Assembly: GCA_047975215.1 (NCBI GenBank)
Contig: JBKEDD010000098.1
Coordinates: forward strand, 1-64,000
Direction of reading: 5' to 3'
Source: JAGRMG01 sp047975215
GTDB lineage: Bacteria > Pseudomonadota > Alphaproteobacteria > Rhodobacterales > Rhodobacteraceae
Length of the DNA stretch: 64,000 nt
Part shown: one piece after another, positions 26,013 to 35,043 of the stretch
Position numbering within the stretch: position 1 is the first letter of the stretch
How the letters are laid out: each line of letters starts with the position of its first letter
Translations under genes and position numbers: made by a program
The notes under the pieces: model-generated
What the model was told of the DNA's origin: nothing
Database searches by the model: none
Seen by the model: the letters and a program-made list of their open reading frames with translations, nothing else

Positions 26013-26045
26013 ATATTGACGCCAACACCGGGTTTGCGCCAATAT
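26013..26045. promoter_or_regulatory. Imperfect inverted repeat upstream of dnaB, overlapping a TTGACG
   Basis: ATATTGACGC, 13 bases, then GCGCCAATAT: nine of ten arm positions pair. The left arm includes TTGACG, a good -35 hexamer. It lies about 115-147 bases before dnaB in the pyrE-dnaB gap. Operator function is inferred. Confidence 0.4.
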
Positions 26046-26071
26046 CATGGGTGACGTTGCGGAGCCCGAAA

Positions 26072-26080
26072 CTATCCACA
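26072..26080 (+). promoter_or_regulatory. DnaA-box-like nonamer upstream of dnaB
   Basis: CTATCCACA matches the DnaA box TTATCCACA at eight of nine positions. It is a single site 80 bases before dnaB. One near-match can occur by chance, so the call is tentative. Confidence 0.3.
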
Positions 26081-26159
26081 AGATATACAATTTGCCTGCC
26101 GCGCGGGCCCTGGTCTATGACGCTGACCGGGGCAGGCAGGGGCAGGCAGAGGGAACGAC

Positions 26160-27653
26160 ATGAACGAGATCGCCAACTTCGGGGCCACCACCACGCAGGC
26201 GCAATCCGAAGATAGCATGCCGCATTCGATCGAGGCCGAACAACAGTTGCTTGGCGCGATTCTGACAAACAACGACATATTTGACCGGGTAGCCAGCATC
26301 ATCGGGCCGCAGCATTTCTATGACCCGGTACATGCCCGCATCTATGAAATCGCCTCAACCCGCATCGCCCGCAACGCCCTGGCCTCGCCGGTCACGCTCA
26401 AGGCGTTCATGGAGGACGATGAAGGGCTGAAGGAACTGGGCGGCCCGGCCTATCTGGTCCGCCTGGCCGGCGCCGCGATCAGCGCGTTCGCGGTGCGCGA
26501 CTATGCCCAGATGATCTATGATCTGGCGATCCGGCGGCAACTGATCCACCTGGGCCGCGATATTTCCGACAAGGCCGCGCGGGTCGAGATATCGAGCGAG
26601 CCGAAAGAACAGATCGTCGAAGCCGAGCAGAAGCTATACAAGCTCAGCGAGATGGGACAGACAGAGAGCGGTTTTCAAAGCTTTCTCAAGGCTGTAACAG
26701 ACGCGGTTAATGTCGCCAACGCGGCCTATCAGCGTGATGGCGGGCTGGCCGGCCTGTCCACCGGCCTGATCGACATGGACAAGAAGCTGGGCGGGTTGCA
26801 CCGTTCCGACCTGCTGATCCTCGCCGGGCGGCCGTCGATGGGCAAGACCTCTCTGGCCACCAATATCGCCTTCAACATCGCCAAGACCTACAGGCGCGGC
26901 GCCCTGCCCGACGGCAGCGAGGGCGCGGTCGATGGCGGCGTCGTTGGCTTTTTCTCGCTGGAGATGAGCGCCGAACAGCTGGCGGCGCGCATCCTCAGCG
27001 AAGCCGCCGAGGTACCCAGCGAACAGATCCGGCGCGGCGACATGACCGAGACCGAGTTCCGCAGGTTCGTCGATGCCGCCAAGGCGCTGGAATCCTGCCC
27101 GCTCTACATCGACGATACGCCGGCCCTGCCGATCAGCCAGCTGGCCGCCCGCGCCCGCCGCCTCAAGCGCACGCATGGCCTTGACGTGCTGATCGTGGAC
27201 TATCTGCAACTGGTGCGCCCCGCCACCGCCAAGGACAGCCGCGTCAACGAAGTGTCCGAGATCACCCAGGGGCTGAAAGCAATCGCCAAGGAACTGGACA
27301 TACCCGTCATCGCGCTGTCGCAACTGTCGCGCCAGGTCGAGAACCGCGAGGACAAGCGGCCGCAGCTTTCCGACCTGCGCGAATCCGGCTCGATCGAACA
27401 GGATGCCGACGTGGTCATGTTCGTGTTCCGCGAGGAATATTATGCTGAACGCGAAAAACCATCCGACGACAGGCTGGACGAGATGGCCGCCTGGCAGGAA
27501 CGCATGGAGCGGCTGCACGGGCGCGCCGAAGTGATCGTCGGTAAACAGCGCCACGGGCCGATCGGCAACGTGGAACTGAGTTTCGAGGGCCGCTTCACCC
27601 GGTTCGGCAACCTGGCCAAGCCCTGGCACACGGGCGAAGAGGCGGAGTTCTGA
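26160..27653 (+). CDS. dnaB: Replicative DNA helicase
   Basis: A 497-residue hexameric 5'-3' helicase. The N-terminal DnaB_N domain begins MPHSIEAEQQLLGAIL. The RecA-like domain has Walker A GRPSMGKTS near residue 224, FFSLEMSAEQLAARIL, DVLIVDYLQLV (Walker B), and LSQLSRQVENREDKRP followed by LRESGSIEQDADVV. The insert RRGALPDGSEG between helicase motifs is common in alphaproteobacterial DnaB. The upstream 206 bases hold an inverted repeat and a DnaA-box-like site. Confidence 0.98.
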   Translation: MNEIANFGATTTQAQSEDSMPHSIEAEQQLLGAILTNNDIFDRVASIIGPQHFYDPVHARIYEIASTRIARNALASPVTLKAFMEDDEGLKELGGPAYLVRLAGAAISAFAVRDYAQMIYDLAIRRQLIHLGRDISDKAARVEISSEPKEQIVEAEQKLYKLSEMGQTESGFQSFLKAVTDAVNVANAAYQRDGGLAGLSTGLIDMDKKLGGLHRSDLLILAGRPSMGKTSLATNIAFNIAKTYRRGALPDGSEGAVDGGVVGFFSLEMSAEQLAARILSEAAEVPSEQIRRGDMTETEFRRFVDAAKALESCPLYIDDTPALPISQLAARARRLKRTHGLDVLIVDYLQLVRPATAKDSRVNEVSEITQGLKAIAKELDIPVIALSQLSRQVENREDKRPQLSDLRESGSIEQDADVVMFVFREEYYAEREKPSDDRLDEMAAWQERMERLHGRAEVIVGKQRHGPIGNVELSFEGRFTRFGNLAKPWHTGEEAEF

Positions 27654-27656
27654 GCC

Positions 27657-28100
27657 ATGGGAATCAGGGAATTCATGGACGCCTACAAGCGGGTCTGGAA
27701 AGCGCAGGATTCGCAGGGATTCGCCGCGCTGTTCACGCCGGACGGGGTTTATCACAACACCCCGTTCCAGGTTCAGACCGGCCCCGCCGAACTGGCTGCC
27801 TATTGGGATCGTATCAAGCTCCAGGAAGATATCGCCATGAAGGTCGAGGTTCTGGCGGATGACGGCGACAGCGGCGTCGGGCACTGGAACGTCACCTACC
27901 AGGTGGCCTCCGAAGAGCTGTTCCGCATCTGGGCCAAATCCACCGGCACCGGCCTGCCCGACCGCCGCCCCGGCGATCCGCTGCCCCGGATGGAACTGGA
28001 CGGGATGCTGCTGGCGCGCTTCGCACCCGGCGGGCTGGCCCGCGAGGTGCGCATCTGGTGGCATTCCATGCCCCGCCCGGCCACGCCGCCGGCACGATGA
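27657..28100 (+). CDS. NTF2-like (SnoaL-type) protein
   Basis: A 147-residue protein of the cone-shaped NTF2-like fold: FMDAYKRVWKAQDSQGFAAL, FTPDGVYHNTPF, and a C-terminal REVRIWWHSMP strand. Members may be enzymes or ligand binders; no catalytic set is evident. The start is only three bases after the dnaB stop, so it is translated from the dnaB message. Confidence 0.78.
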   Translation: MGIREFMDAYKRVWKAQDSQGFAALFTPDGVYHNTPFQVQTGPAELAAYWDRIKLQEDIAMKVEVLADDGDSGVGHWNVTYQVASEELFRIWAKSTGTGLPDRRPGDPLPRMELDGMLLARFAPGGLAREVRIWWHSMPRPATPPAR

Positions 28101-28181
28101 CCCTGCCCCCCAAGCCGGCCCGCCCGATCATGCGGCACCGTTTCGCTTGACCTCGGCCCGCATCCTGTCAAAACCCTGAGC

Positions 28182-29216
28182 ATGAGCACCGGGACACTGA
28201 CCATCGACCTGTCGGCACTGGCCGCCAACTGGCGCGCGCTCGATGCGCTGTCGTCGCGTGAAACCGGCGCCGTGGTCAAGGCCGGCGCCTACGGGCTCGG
28301 GGTCCGTCAGGTCTGCCGGACCCTGGCCCGGGCCGGGGTGCGCAAGTTCTTCGTCGCGGTCGCCGAAGAAGGCGCGGCGGTGCGCGAGGCGCTGGGGCCG
28401 GGGCCGCTGATCTCGGTGATGTCGGGCCACATGGAGGGCGACAGCGCGCTGCTTCGCCAGCACGACCTGACGCCGATGATAAGTTCGGTCGACCAGATGC
28501 TGCGCCACGTCGAGCGCACGCCGCGGCAATCCTTCGGTATCCAGCTCGATACCGGCATGAACCGGCTCGGCCTCGAACCTGACGAATGGGCCGCGCTGCG
28601 CGATGTCGCCATCCGCCAGATGCCGGTGATGGTCATGTCGCACCTGGCCTGCGCCGACGAACCCGACCATGACATGAACGCCAGGCAATTGCGTGTTTTC
28701 AAGGAGATGACCGCCGGTATCGACGTTCCCAGATCGCTGGCCGCGACCGGCGGTATCCTGCTTGGGCGCGACTGGCATTTCGACCTGACCCGCCCTGGCA
28801 TCGGCCTTTATGGCGGCCTGCCCTTCGCGCAGGCCAGAACGGTGGTGGCGCTCGATCTGCCGGTGGTACAGGTACGCGACGTGCATCCCGGCGAAACCGT
28901 CGGCTATTCCAACACCTGGACGGCCGAACGCCACACCCGGCTTGCAACTCTGGCCGCGGGCTACGCCGATGGCCTGATCCGGGCCATGGGGTCGCGCGCC
29001 TGGGTCTATCATGGCGAAACCGCCTGCCCTGTCGTGGGCCGAATCTCAATGGATCTGATCACTGTGGACGTTACCGGCCTGGCGCAGGATCCCGACGCAT
29101 TGTCGATCCTCGGCCCGCACCAGAGCATCGACGATCTGGCCGAGGCCGCCGGCACCACCGGCTACGAGATCCTGACCGCGCTGGGCGACCGCTATGCCCG
29201 GACCTATCTGCAATGA
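28182..29216 (+). CDS. alr: Alanine racemase
   Basis: A 344-residue PLP enzyme that makes D-alanine for peptidoglycan. The PLP Lys is in AVVKAGAYGLG (Lys33; the usual VKADAYG has Gly for Asp). GIQLDTGMNRLGL, the second catalytic Tyr region GETVGYSNTW, and RISMDLITVDVT are all present. ATGA overlap links its stop to the MlaE-type permease gene. Confidence 0.95.
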   Translation: MSTGTLTIDLSALAANWRALDALSSRETGAVVKAGAYGLGVRQVCRTLARAGVRKFFVAVAEEGAAVREALGPGPLISVMSGHMEGDSALLRQHDLTPMISSVDQMLRHVERTPRQSFGIQLDTGMNRLGLEPDEWAALRDVAIRQMPVMVMSHLACADEPDHDMNARQLRVFKEMTAGIDVPRSLAATGGILLGRDWHFDLTRPGIGLYGGLPFAQARTVVALDLPVVQVRDVHPGETVGYSNTWTAERHTRLATLAAGYADGLIRAMGSRAWVYHGETACPVVGRISMDLITVDVTGLAQDPDALSILGPHQSIDDLAEAAGTTGYEILTALGDRYARTYLQ

Positions 29217-29995
29217 ACCCGCTGGTCGCGCTCGAACGGCTTGGCCGCGCCGTGCTGGTGGCGTTGGCCGCGGTCGGGCGAATGACCGGATTCGCGCTTC
29301 AATCCGTCAGCCACATCCTTCGCCCGCCGTTCTACCCGCGCGAATTCGGCCATGCGCTGATGAATGTCGGATGGCTGTCGCTGCCGGTGGTCGGGCTGAC
29401 CGCGATCTTCACCGGCGGCGCGCTGGCCCTGCAGATCTACGCCGGGGGCGCGCGCTTCAACGCCGAGGCCGTGGTACCCCAGATCGTCGCCATCGGCATG
29501 GTGCGCGAACTGGGCCCGGTTCTGGTCGGGCTGATGATCGCGGCGCGCGTCACCTCGTCCATCGCCGCCGAGATCGCCACCATGAAAGTCACCGAACAGA
29601 TCGATGCGCTGGTCACGCTCTCGACGCATCCGATGAAATACCTGGTGGCGCCGCGGGTGCTGGCGGCGCTGATCGTGGTGCCGCTGCTGGTGGGCATCGG
29701 CGACATTATCGGCATCGCCGGAGGCTATGGCGTGAGCGTGCAGAATCTCGGCTTCAACGCCGCTGCCTATCTTCAGAACACCGTTGACTTTCTCGAACCG
29801 CTCGACGTGATTTCAAGCCTTGCCAAGGGTGCCGTCTTCGGGGTCATCGCGGCGCTGATGGGGTGCTATTACGGGATGAACTCGGGGCGCGGGGCGCAGG
29901 GCGTGGGCCGTGCCACAAAAAGCAGCGTGGAAGCCGCCGCGGTAATGATCCTGGCGGCGAATTTCGTGCTCACGGGGGTATTCTTCTCGGTATGA
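29213..29995 (+). CDS. mlaE: MlaE-family ABC transporter permease
   Basis: A 260-residue inner-membrane permease of phospholipid (Mla/TTG2-type) transporters. It has about five to six hydrophobic helices and the family signature RELGPVLVGLMIAARVTSS followed by IATMKVTEQIDAL. It overlaps alr upstream and the ATPase gene downstream by ATGA. No MlaD substrate-binding gene lies adjacent, so the rest of the system is elsewhere. Confidence 0.93.
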   Translation: MNPLVALERLGRAVLVALAAVGRMTGFALQSVSHILRPPFYPREFGHALMNVGWLSLPVVGLTAIFTGGALALQIYAGGARFNAEAVVPQIVAIGMVRELGPVLVGLMIAARVTSSIAAEIATMKVTEQIDALVTLSTHPMKYLVAPRVLAALIVVPLLVGIGDIIGIAGGYGVSVQNLGFNAAAYLQNTVDFLEPLDVISSLAKGAVFGVIAALMGCYYGMNSGRGAQGVGRATKSSVEAAAVMILAANFVLTGVFFSV

Positions 29996-30738
29996 TCGTC
30001 ATGCAGGATGTTCACAAGGCGTTCGGATCCAACCGCGTGTTGCAAGGCGTCGACCTGGAAGTGCCCAAGGGCACGTCGATGGTGATCATCGGCGGATCGG
30101 GCACCGGCAAGTCGGTTGCGCTGAAGTGCATCCTCGGCCTCATCCGCCCCGATACGGGCCGCATTCTCGTTGACGGCAAGGATGCCGGTTCGGGCGACCG
30201 CGACACTTTCCTTGCCCGGTTCGGGATGCTCTTCCAGGGTGGCGCGCTGTTTGATTCGCTTCCCGTCTGGCAGAATGTCGCCTTTCGCCTGCTGCGAGGG
30301 TCGCTGAAACGCCCGCTGGATGAGGCCCGCGCCGTGGCGGTGGAAAAGCTGCGCCGCGTCGGGCTGAAGGCGGAGGTCGCCGACCTGTTCCCGGCGGAGC
30401 TGTCGGGAGGCATGCAGAAACGCGTCGGCCTCGCTCGCGCCATCGCCGCCGAACCCGAGATCATCTTCTTTGACGAACCCACCACCGGGCTCGACCCGAT
30501 CATGTCGGGTGTCATCAACGACCTGATCCGCGAGATCGTGGTGGAAATGGGGGCCACGGCAATGACCATCACCCATGACATGCGCTCGGTTCGGGCCATC
30601 GCCGACAACGTTGCGATGCTGCATGACGGGGTCATCCAGTGGACCGGGCCGGTGGAAAAAATGGACGACAGCGGAGACCCTTGTCTTGACCAGTTCATCC
30701 ATGGCCGGGCCGACGGGCCGATCGAGGCGGTGCGGTGA
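29992..30738 (+). CDS. mlaF: MlaF-family ABC transporter ATP-binding protein
   Basis: A 248-residue ABC ATPase with Walker A GGSGTGKS (34-41), Q-loop MLFQGGALFDSL, signature LSGGMQKRVGLARAI near residue 137, Walker B IIFFDEPTTGLDPI and the switch His in TITHDM. The GGALFDSLPVWQNVAF segment is typical of MlaF. It pairs with the MlaE permease with which it overlaps by four bases. Confidence 0.94.
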   Translation: MIVMQDVHKAFGSNRVLQGVDLEVPKGTSMVIIGGSGTGKSVALKCILGLIRPDTGRILVDGKDAGSGDRDTFLARFGMLFQGGALFDSLPVWQNVAFRLLRGSLKRPLDEARAVAVEKLRRVGLKAEVADLFPAELSGGMQKRVGLARAIAAEPEIIFFDEPTTGLDPIMSGVINDLIREIVVEMGATAMTITHDMRSVRAIADNVAMLHDGVIQWTGPVEKMDDSGDPCLDQFIHGRADGPIEAVR

Positions 30739-30771
30739 GAGCGCGCAAGAAAACTAGAGCTTTCCTGGCAG

Positions 30772-30787
30772 AATTCTTGCAAGAATT
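30772..30787. promoter_or_regulatory. Perfect 16-base palindrome just before the pqiA-like gene
   Basis: AATTCTTGCAAGAATT, self-complementary throughout, followed by three further T residues. It ends nine bases before the ATG at 30797, where a ribosome binding site would be expected. It could be an operator, or as RNA a short stem with a TGCA loop and T tail acting as a weak terminator for the mlaF message. Confidence 0.55.
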
Positions 30788-30796
30788 TTTACGCGC

Positions 30797-31267
30797 ATGA
30801 CCTTGCGGCTCGTCAATCTCGCCCTTCTGGTGCTGTTCCCGGTCGCCTGGTTCGCGCCATTGTTGCGCGCCGGCATTGCCCTGCCGCTGTTCGGGCTGTC
30901 GGAAATCTCGGTAATTTCGGGCCTGCAAAGCCTGTGGCAAAGCGATGTGGCGCTGGCCTTGCTCGTCACCTTTCTGGCGGTGTTCGCGCCCTACATGAAG
31001 ACCATCGGCCTGGCGCTGATCCATTTCGGCCAGATGCGCCGCCGGATGCTGCCGGTGCTGGAGATCCTGGGCAAGCTGGCGATGGCGGATGTGTTCCTGA
31101 TCGCGCTCTATGTCGTCGTGGTCAAGGGTATCGGCATGGCGCGGGTGGAAACCGCCTGGGGGCTTTACCTGTTCACCGCCTGCGTTCTGGCCTCGATCGC
31201 GATCGGCCATCTGACGGGCAGGCGGCGCGTGCGGGGGCTTGAGCCGCCCGCCCCTTCGGGTCAATAA
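30797..31267 (+). CDS. PqiA-like integral membrane protein
   Basis: A 156-residue protein with four hydrophobic segments (VNLALLVLFPVAWFAPLL; VALALLVTFLAVFAPYMK; AMADVFLIALYVVVV; GLYLFTACVLASIAIGHL) matching the paraquat-inducible protein A domain. PqiA proteins work with MCE-type lipid transporters, which fits its place after mlaE-mlaF. Only one PqiA half is present, without the zinc-like cysteines of longer versions. No clear ribosome binding site precedes the ATG because the palindrome and T run occupy that space. Confidence 0.8.
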   Translation: MTLRLVNLALLVLFPVAWFAPLLRAGIALPLFGLSEISVISGLQSLWQSDVALALLVTFLAVFAPYMKTIGLALIHFGQMRRRMLPVLEILGKLAMADVFLIALYVVVVKGIGMARVETAWGLYLFTACVLASIAIGHLTGRRRVRGLEPPAPSGQ

Positions 31268-31274
31268 CACGGGC

Positions 31275-32639
31275 ATGGCCAGGCCCGCTTCTTTCAGTTG
31301 CACCTCCTGCGGTGCGCGCCATGCCAAATGGTCGGGGCGCTGCGATGCCTGCGGGGAATGGAACAGCATCGTGCAGGATGCCGGCCATGCCCCCGGCCCG
31401 GCGGGCAGGTCGCTGGGTACGGCGCGCGGCCATGCGGTTCCGCTCTCGGATCTGGATTGCGACGAACCGCCACCGCCGCGGACCGCCAGCGGAATGGAGG
31501 AATTCGACCGGGTCCTGGGCGGCGGTCTGGTGCCGTCCAGCGCGATACTGGTGGGCGGCGATCCCGGCATAGGCAAATCCACGCTTCTGTTGCAGGCGGC
31601 GGCCAGGTTCGCGCATGCGGGTCTGAAAACGCTCTATGTCTCGGGCGAGGAGGCCAGCACCCAGATCCGGTTGCGTGCCCGCCGGCTGGGGCTGGCGGAT
31701 GCGCCGGTGAAACTGGCCTCTGCCACCAACCTGCGCGATATCCTGACCACGCTCGAGGCCGACCGGCCCGCGCTCGTGGTGATCGATTCCATCCAGACCA
31801 TGTGGGCCGACAATGTCGACAGCGCACCGGGTTCGGTCTCTCAGGTCCGGGCCGCGGCGCACGAGTTGACCGCGTTCGCCAAGCGGTGCGGCGTTTCGGT
31901 GGTACTGGTCGGCCACGTCACCAAGGAAGGCCAGATCGCCGGCCCCCGCGTGGTCGAGCACATGGTCGATACGGTGCTGTATTTCGAAGGCGAACGCGGC
32001 CACCAGTTCCGCATCCTGCGCAGCGTCAAGAACCGCTTTGGCCCCGCCGACGAGATCGGCGTGTTCGAGATGACCGGCGCCGGCCTGGCCGAGGTTCCCG
32101 ACCCCTCGGCGCTGTTTCTGGGAGAACGCGGCGAACCCAGCCCCGGATCGGTGGTATTTGCCGGCATCGAGGGCACGCGGCCGCTGCTGGTGGAATTGCA
32201 GGCGCTGGTCGCGCCCTCGCCGCATTCGCAGCCCCGTCGGTCGGTGGTCGGCTGGGACGGCGGCCGTCTGGCGATGATCCTGGCGGTGCTCGAGGCCCGA
32301 TGCGCCATCCCCTTTGCCGGGCTCGACGTATATCTGAATGTCGCCGGCGGGCTGAAGATCGGCGAACCGGCCGCCGACCTGGCGGTTGCCGCGGCGCTGC
32401 TGAGCGCGCGAGAGGATGTGGCGCTGCCGGCGGAAACGGTGATTTTCGGCGAAATCAGCCTGTCGGGCGCCCTGCGCCCCGCCCCGCAGACCGAAAACGG
32501 GTTGAAAGAGGCACGAAAACTTGGTTTCACCGCAGCCATCGCCCCGGCGGGCGGCAAGGCCGTTGCGGGCGGCGGGCTGAATCTGATGCAACTCGCCGAC
32601 CTCACGGGATTTGTTGGCGAAATCTTCGGAGCCGGTTAG
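31275..32639 (+). CDS. radA: DNA repair protein RadA
   Basis: A 454-residue RecA-like branch-migration protein. It begins with a zinc finger C-x2-C..C-x2-C (FSCTSCGARHAKWSGRCDACG), then Walker A GGDPGIGKSTLL near residue 94, the RadA-specific VKNRFG near 251, and a C-terminal Lon-like domain lacking the protease dyad. The ATG at 31275 directly before the zinc finger is preferred. It starts seven bases after the pqiA-like stop. Confidence 0.97.
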   Translation: MARPASFSCTSCGARHAKWSGRCDACGEWNSIVQDAGHAPGPAGRSLGTARGHAVPLSDLDCDEPPPPRTASGMEEFDRVLGGGLVPSSAILVGGDPGIGKSTLLLQAAARFAHAGLKTLYVSGEEASTQIRLRARRLGLADAPVKLASATNLRDILTTLEADRPALVVIDSIQTMWADNVDSAPGSVSQVRAAAHELTAFAKRCGVSVVLVGHVTKEGQIAGPRVVEHMVDTVLYFEGERGHQFRILRSVKNRFGPADEIGVFEMTGAGLAEVPDPSALFLGERGEPSPGSVVFAGIEGTRPLLVELQALVAPSPHSQPRRSVVGWDGGRLAMILAVLEARCAIPFAGLDVYLNVAGGLKIGEPAADLAVAAALLSAREDVALPAETVIFGEISLSGALRPAPQTENGLKEARKLGFTAAIAPAGGKAVAGGGLNLMQLADLTGFVGEIFGAG

Positions 32640-32697
32640 GATCGCCGGCAGGAGCAGCAACAAGCCCGGCTACGGGCGCCAGGAACAGGCAGGGCAA

Positions 32698-33255
32698 ATG
32701 GACGGTTTCACCATCATCGACGGCGTGGTCGCCCTGATCATCGTGATCTCGGCGCTTCTGGCCTATTCGCGCGGCGTGGTGCGCGAGATACTGGCCATCT
32801 TCGGCTGGGTCGCGGCCGCCGTTCTGGCCTTTCTCTTCGCGCCGCAGGTGGAACCGCTGATTACCGAGATCCCGGTGCTGGGCGACTTTATCGCCGACAG
32901 TTGCGAACTCAGCATCATCGCCGCCTTCGCCGCGGTGTTTGCCGTGGCGCTGATCGTGATGTCCTTCTTCACGCCGCTGTTTTCCTCGCTGGTGCAAAGA
33001 TCGGCCCTTGGCGGGGTCGATCAGGGTCTGGGCTTTCTGTTCGGGGTGGCGCGCGGCATCCTTCTCGTCGCAATCGCGTTCTTCGTCTATGACAACGTGA
33101 TGACGGGGCAGAATTTCACCATCGTCGATGAAAGCCGGTCGGCGGCGGTGTTCTCGCGCATGAACGACAAGATCGCCGAGCGCGACCCCGAACAGGCGCT
33201 GGGCTGGGTGACCAAACAATACGACGAACTGGTCGGCGTCTGCGACAAGCAATAG
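32698..33255 (+). CDS. cvpA: CvpA family membrane protein
   Basis: A 185-residue inner-membrane protein with four hydrophobic segments. DGFTIIDGVVALIIVISALLAYSRGVVREIL is the family opening, and GGVDQGLGFLFGVARGILLV the second hallmark. It precedes purF, the same partnership as in E. coli, where cvpA is needed for colicin V production and envelope tolerance. Confidence 0.9.
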   Translation: MDGFTIIDGVVALIIVISALLAYSRGVVREILAIFGWVAAAVLAFLFAPQVEPLITEIPVLGDFIADSCELSIIAAFAAVFAVALIVMSFFTPLFSSLVQRSALGGVDQGLGFLFGVARGILLVAIAFFVYDNVMTGQNFTIVDESRSAAVFSRMNDKIAERDPEQALGWVTKQYDELVGVCDKQ

Positions 33256-33373
33256 GCAGCGCATGGCGGGCGCGGACTGCGACCGCGAATCCCGGCATAG
33301 ATTCGTGACACCGCGTGCGGCACCTTATATGAGAAGGCGACGGAAACTGCCGGGATTCGGAGCCGCCCAACCC

Positions 33374-34879
33374 ATGCGCAAGATGCCCCCCCCCCATCCC
33401 TTCGACTTCGACCGCTGGTGCCCGGACGCGGACGGCGACAAGCCGAAGGAGGAGTGCGGGGTATTCGGCGTCATCGGCGTTGCCGACGCGGCCAACTTTG
33501 TCGCGCTGGGGCTGCACGCCCTGCAACATCGCGGCCAGGAGGCAGGCGGCATCGTCAGCCACGACCCGGAACAGGGTTTCAACAACGCCCGCCGGTTCGG
33601 CTATGTGCGCGATAACTTCACCAGCCAGAAGGTGATGGAGACCCTGCCCGGCCCGCTGGCCATCGGGCATGTGCGCTATTCCACAGCAGGTTCCAAGGGT
33701 CAGACCGCGATTCGCGACGTGCAGCCGTTCTTTGGCGAATTTTCCATGGGCGGGGCGGCCATCGCGCATAACGGCAACATAACAAACGCCAATGCGCTGC
33801 GCCGCGAACTGATCGAGCGAGGGTCGATCTTCCAGAGCAGCAGCGACAGCGAGTGCATAATTCATCTGATGGCACGATCGCTGCAACGCTCGATCCCCGA
33901 GCGGATGGAGGATGCGCTGCGCCGTGTCGAGGGCGCTTTTTCCGTAGTCGCGATGACCGGTTCCAAGCTGATCGGCGTGCGCGACCCGCTGGGCGTGCGC
34001 CCGCTGGTCCTCGGCCGGCTGGGACCGGAAGAAGACGGCGGCTGGGTGCTGTCCTCGGAGACCTGTGCGCTGGATATCATCGGTGCCCAGTTCCTGCGCG
34101 AGATCAGACCCGGCGAGATGGTGGTGATCGACGAGAATGGCATCGACAGCCGGTTTCCGTTCCGGGCGCAGCCGTCGCGATTCTGCATCTTCGAACATGT
34201 CTACTTTTCCCGCCCCGATTCGATTCTTGGCGGCCGGTCGGTCTATGAAACCCGCGAGGCGATCGGGCGCGAGCTTGCCAAGGAAGCCCCGGTCGAGGCC
34301 GACCTGGTCTGCCCGGTGCCCGACAGCGGCACCCCGGCGGCAATCGGCTTCTCGCTGGAATCGGGCATACCCTTTGCCATGGGCATCATCCGCAACCAGT
34401 ATGTCGGACGCACCTTCATCGAACCGACCGAGCAGATCCGCAACATGGGCGTGCGGCTGAAACTGAACGTCAACCGTGCCCTGATCCGGGGCAAGCGGGT
34501 GGTGCTGGTCGACGATTCGGTGGTGCGCGGCACCACCAGCCGCAAGATCAAGGAAATGATCCTCGACGCGGGCGCCACCGAGGTACATTTCCGCATTGCC
34601 AGCCCGCCGACCGCATGGCCCTGCTTTTACGGCGTCGACACGCCCCAGCGCGATAAGCTTCTTGCCGCCACCATGTCCGGGGACGAGATGCGCGAACATC
34701 TGGCTGTGGACAGCCTGAATTTCATTTCTCTGGACGGGCTTTACCGCGCGGTCGGCGAACCGGGCGGGCGCGATGCCGCCTGCCCGCAATATTGCGATGC
34801 CTGTTTCTCGGGCGAATACCCCGTCGAACCGGCCGACATGATCGAACAGGGTTTCCAGATCAAGACGGCCGCGGAATAG
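33374..34879 (+). CDS. purF: Amidophosphoribosyltransferase
   Basis: A 501-residue first enzyme of purine biosynthesis. The N-terminal glutaminase nucleophile is Cys28 in EECGVFGVIG, so a 27-residue propeptide must be cleaved. HIRYSTAGSKG-like HVRYSTAGSKGQ, CPVPDSGTPAAIG and the PRPP motif VVLVDDSVVRGTTS near residue 375 follow. C-terminal Cys residues (YCDACFSGEYP) fit an Fe-S containing type. A run of ten C bases begins at 33386 within the first codons. ATG 33374 was chosen; upstream alternatives lengthen the propeptide. Confidence 0.96.
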   Translation: MRKMPPPHPFDFDRWCPDADGDKPKEECGVFGVIGVADAANFVALGLHALQHRGQEAGGIVSHDPEQGFNNARRFGYVRDNFTSQKVMETLPGPLAIGHVRYSTAGSKGQTAIRDVQPFFGEFSMGGAAIAHNGNITNANALRRELIERGSIFQSSSDSECIIHLMARSLQRSIPERMEDALRRVEGAFSVVAMTGSKLIGVRDPLGVRPLVLGRLGPEEDGGWVLSSETCALDIIGAQFLREIRPGEMVVIDENGIDSRFPFRAQPSRFCIFEHVYFSRPDSILGGRSVYETREAIGRELAKEAPVEADLVCPVPDSGTPAAIGFSLESGIPFAMGIIRNQYVGRTFIEPTEQIRNMGVRLKLNVNRALIRGKRVVLVDDSVVRGTTSRKIKEMILDAGATEVHFRIASPPTAWPCFYGVDTPQRDKLLAATMSGDEMREHLAVDSLNFISLDGLYRAVGEPGGRDAACPQYCDACFSGEYPVEPADMIEQGFQIKTAAE

Positions 34880-35043
34880 CGCGACCGGCCCCTTTCCGCC
34901 GAGCCGGACCCGGCCGCCGGCAGGTTCTCGCCGCGCCGCGGCATCGTTCGCTTTCGCCGTGCTCCGCCACCTGATACAGCACCTCGACACGCATACGAGA
35001 GAGCGCGCAAGGCCGCTTCCGGCGGCCGCGGGGTAATACATCC

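Noticed and set aside
26634..28064. A 476-codon open frame antisense to dnaB and the NTF2-like gene
   Set aside because: dnaB motifs are unambiguous on the plus strand.
31298..32737. A 479-codon frame overlapping radA in another frame
   Set aside because: Arg/Gly-rich composition typical of a shifted frame; radA has the zinc finger, Walker motifs and KNRFG.
33386..33395. Run of ten C bases near the purF start as a phase-variation tract
   Set aside because: purF is a housekeeping gene and the frame is intact; the run codes for prolines in a cleaved propeptide. It may simply be a spot prone to sequencing error.
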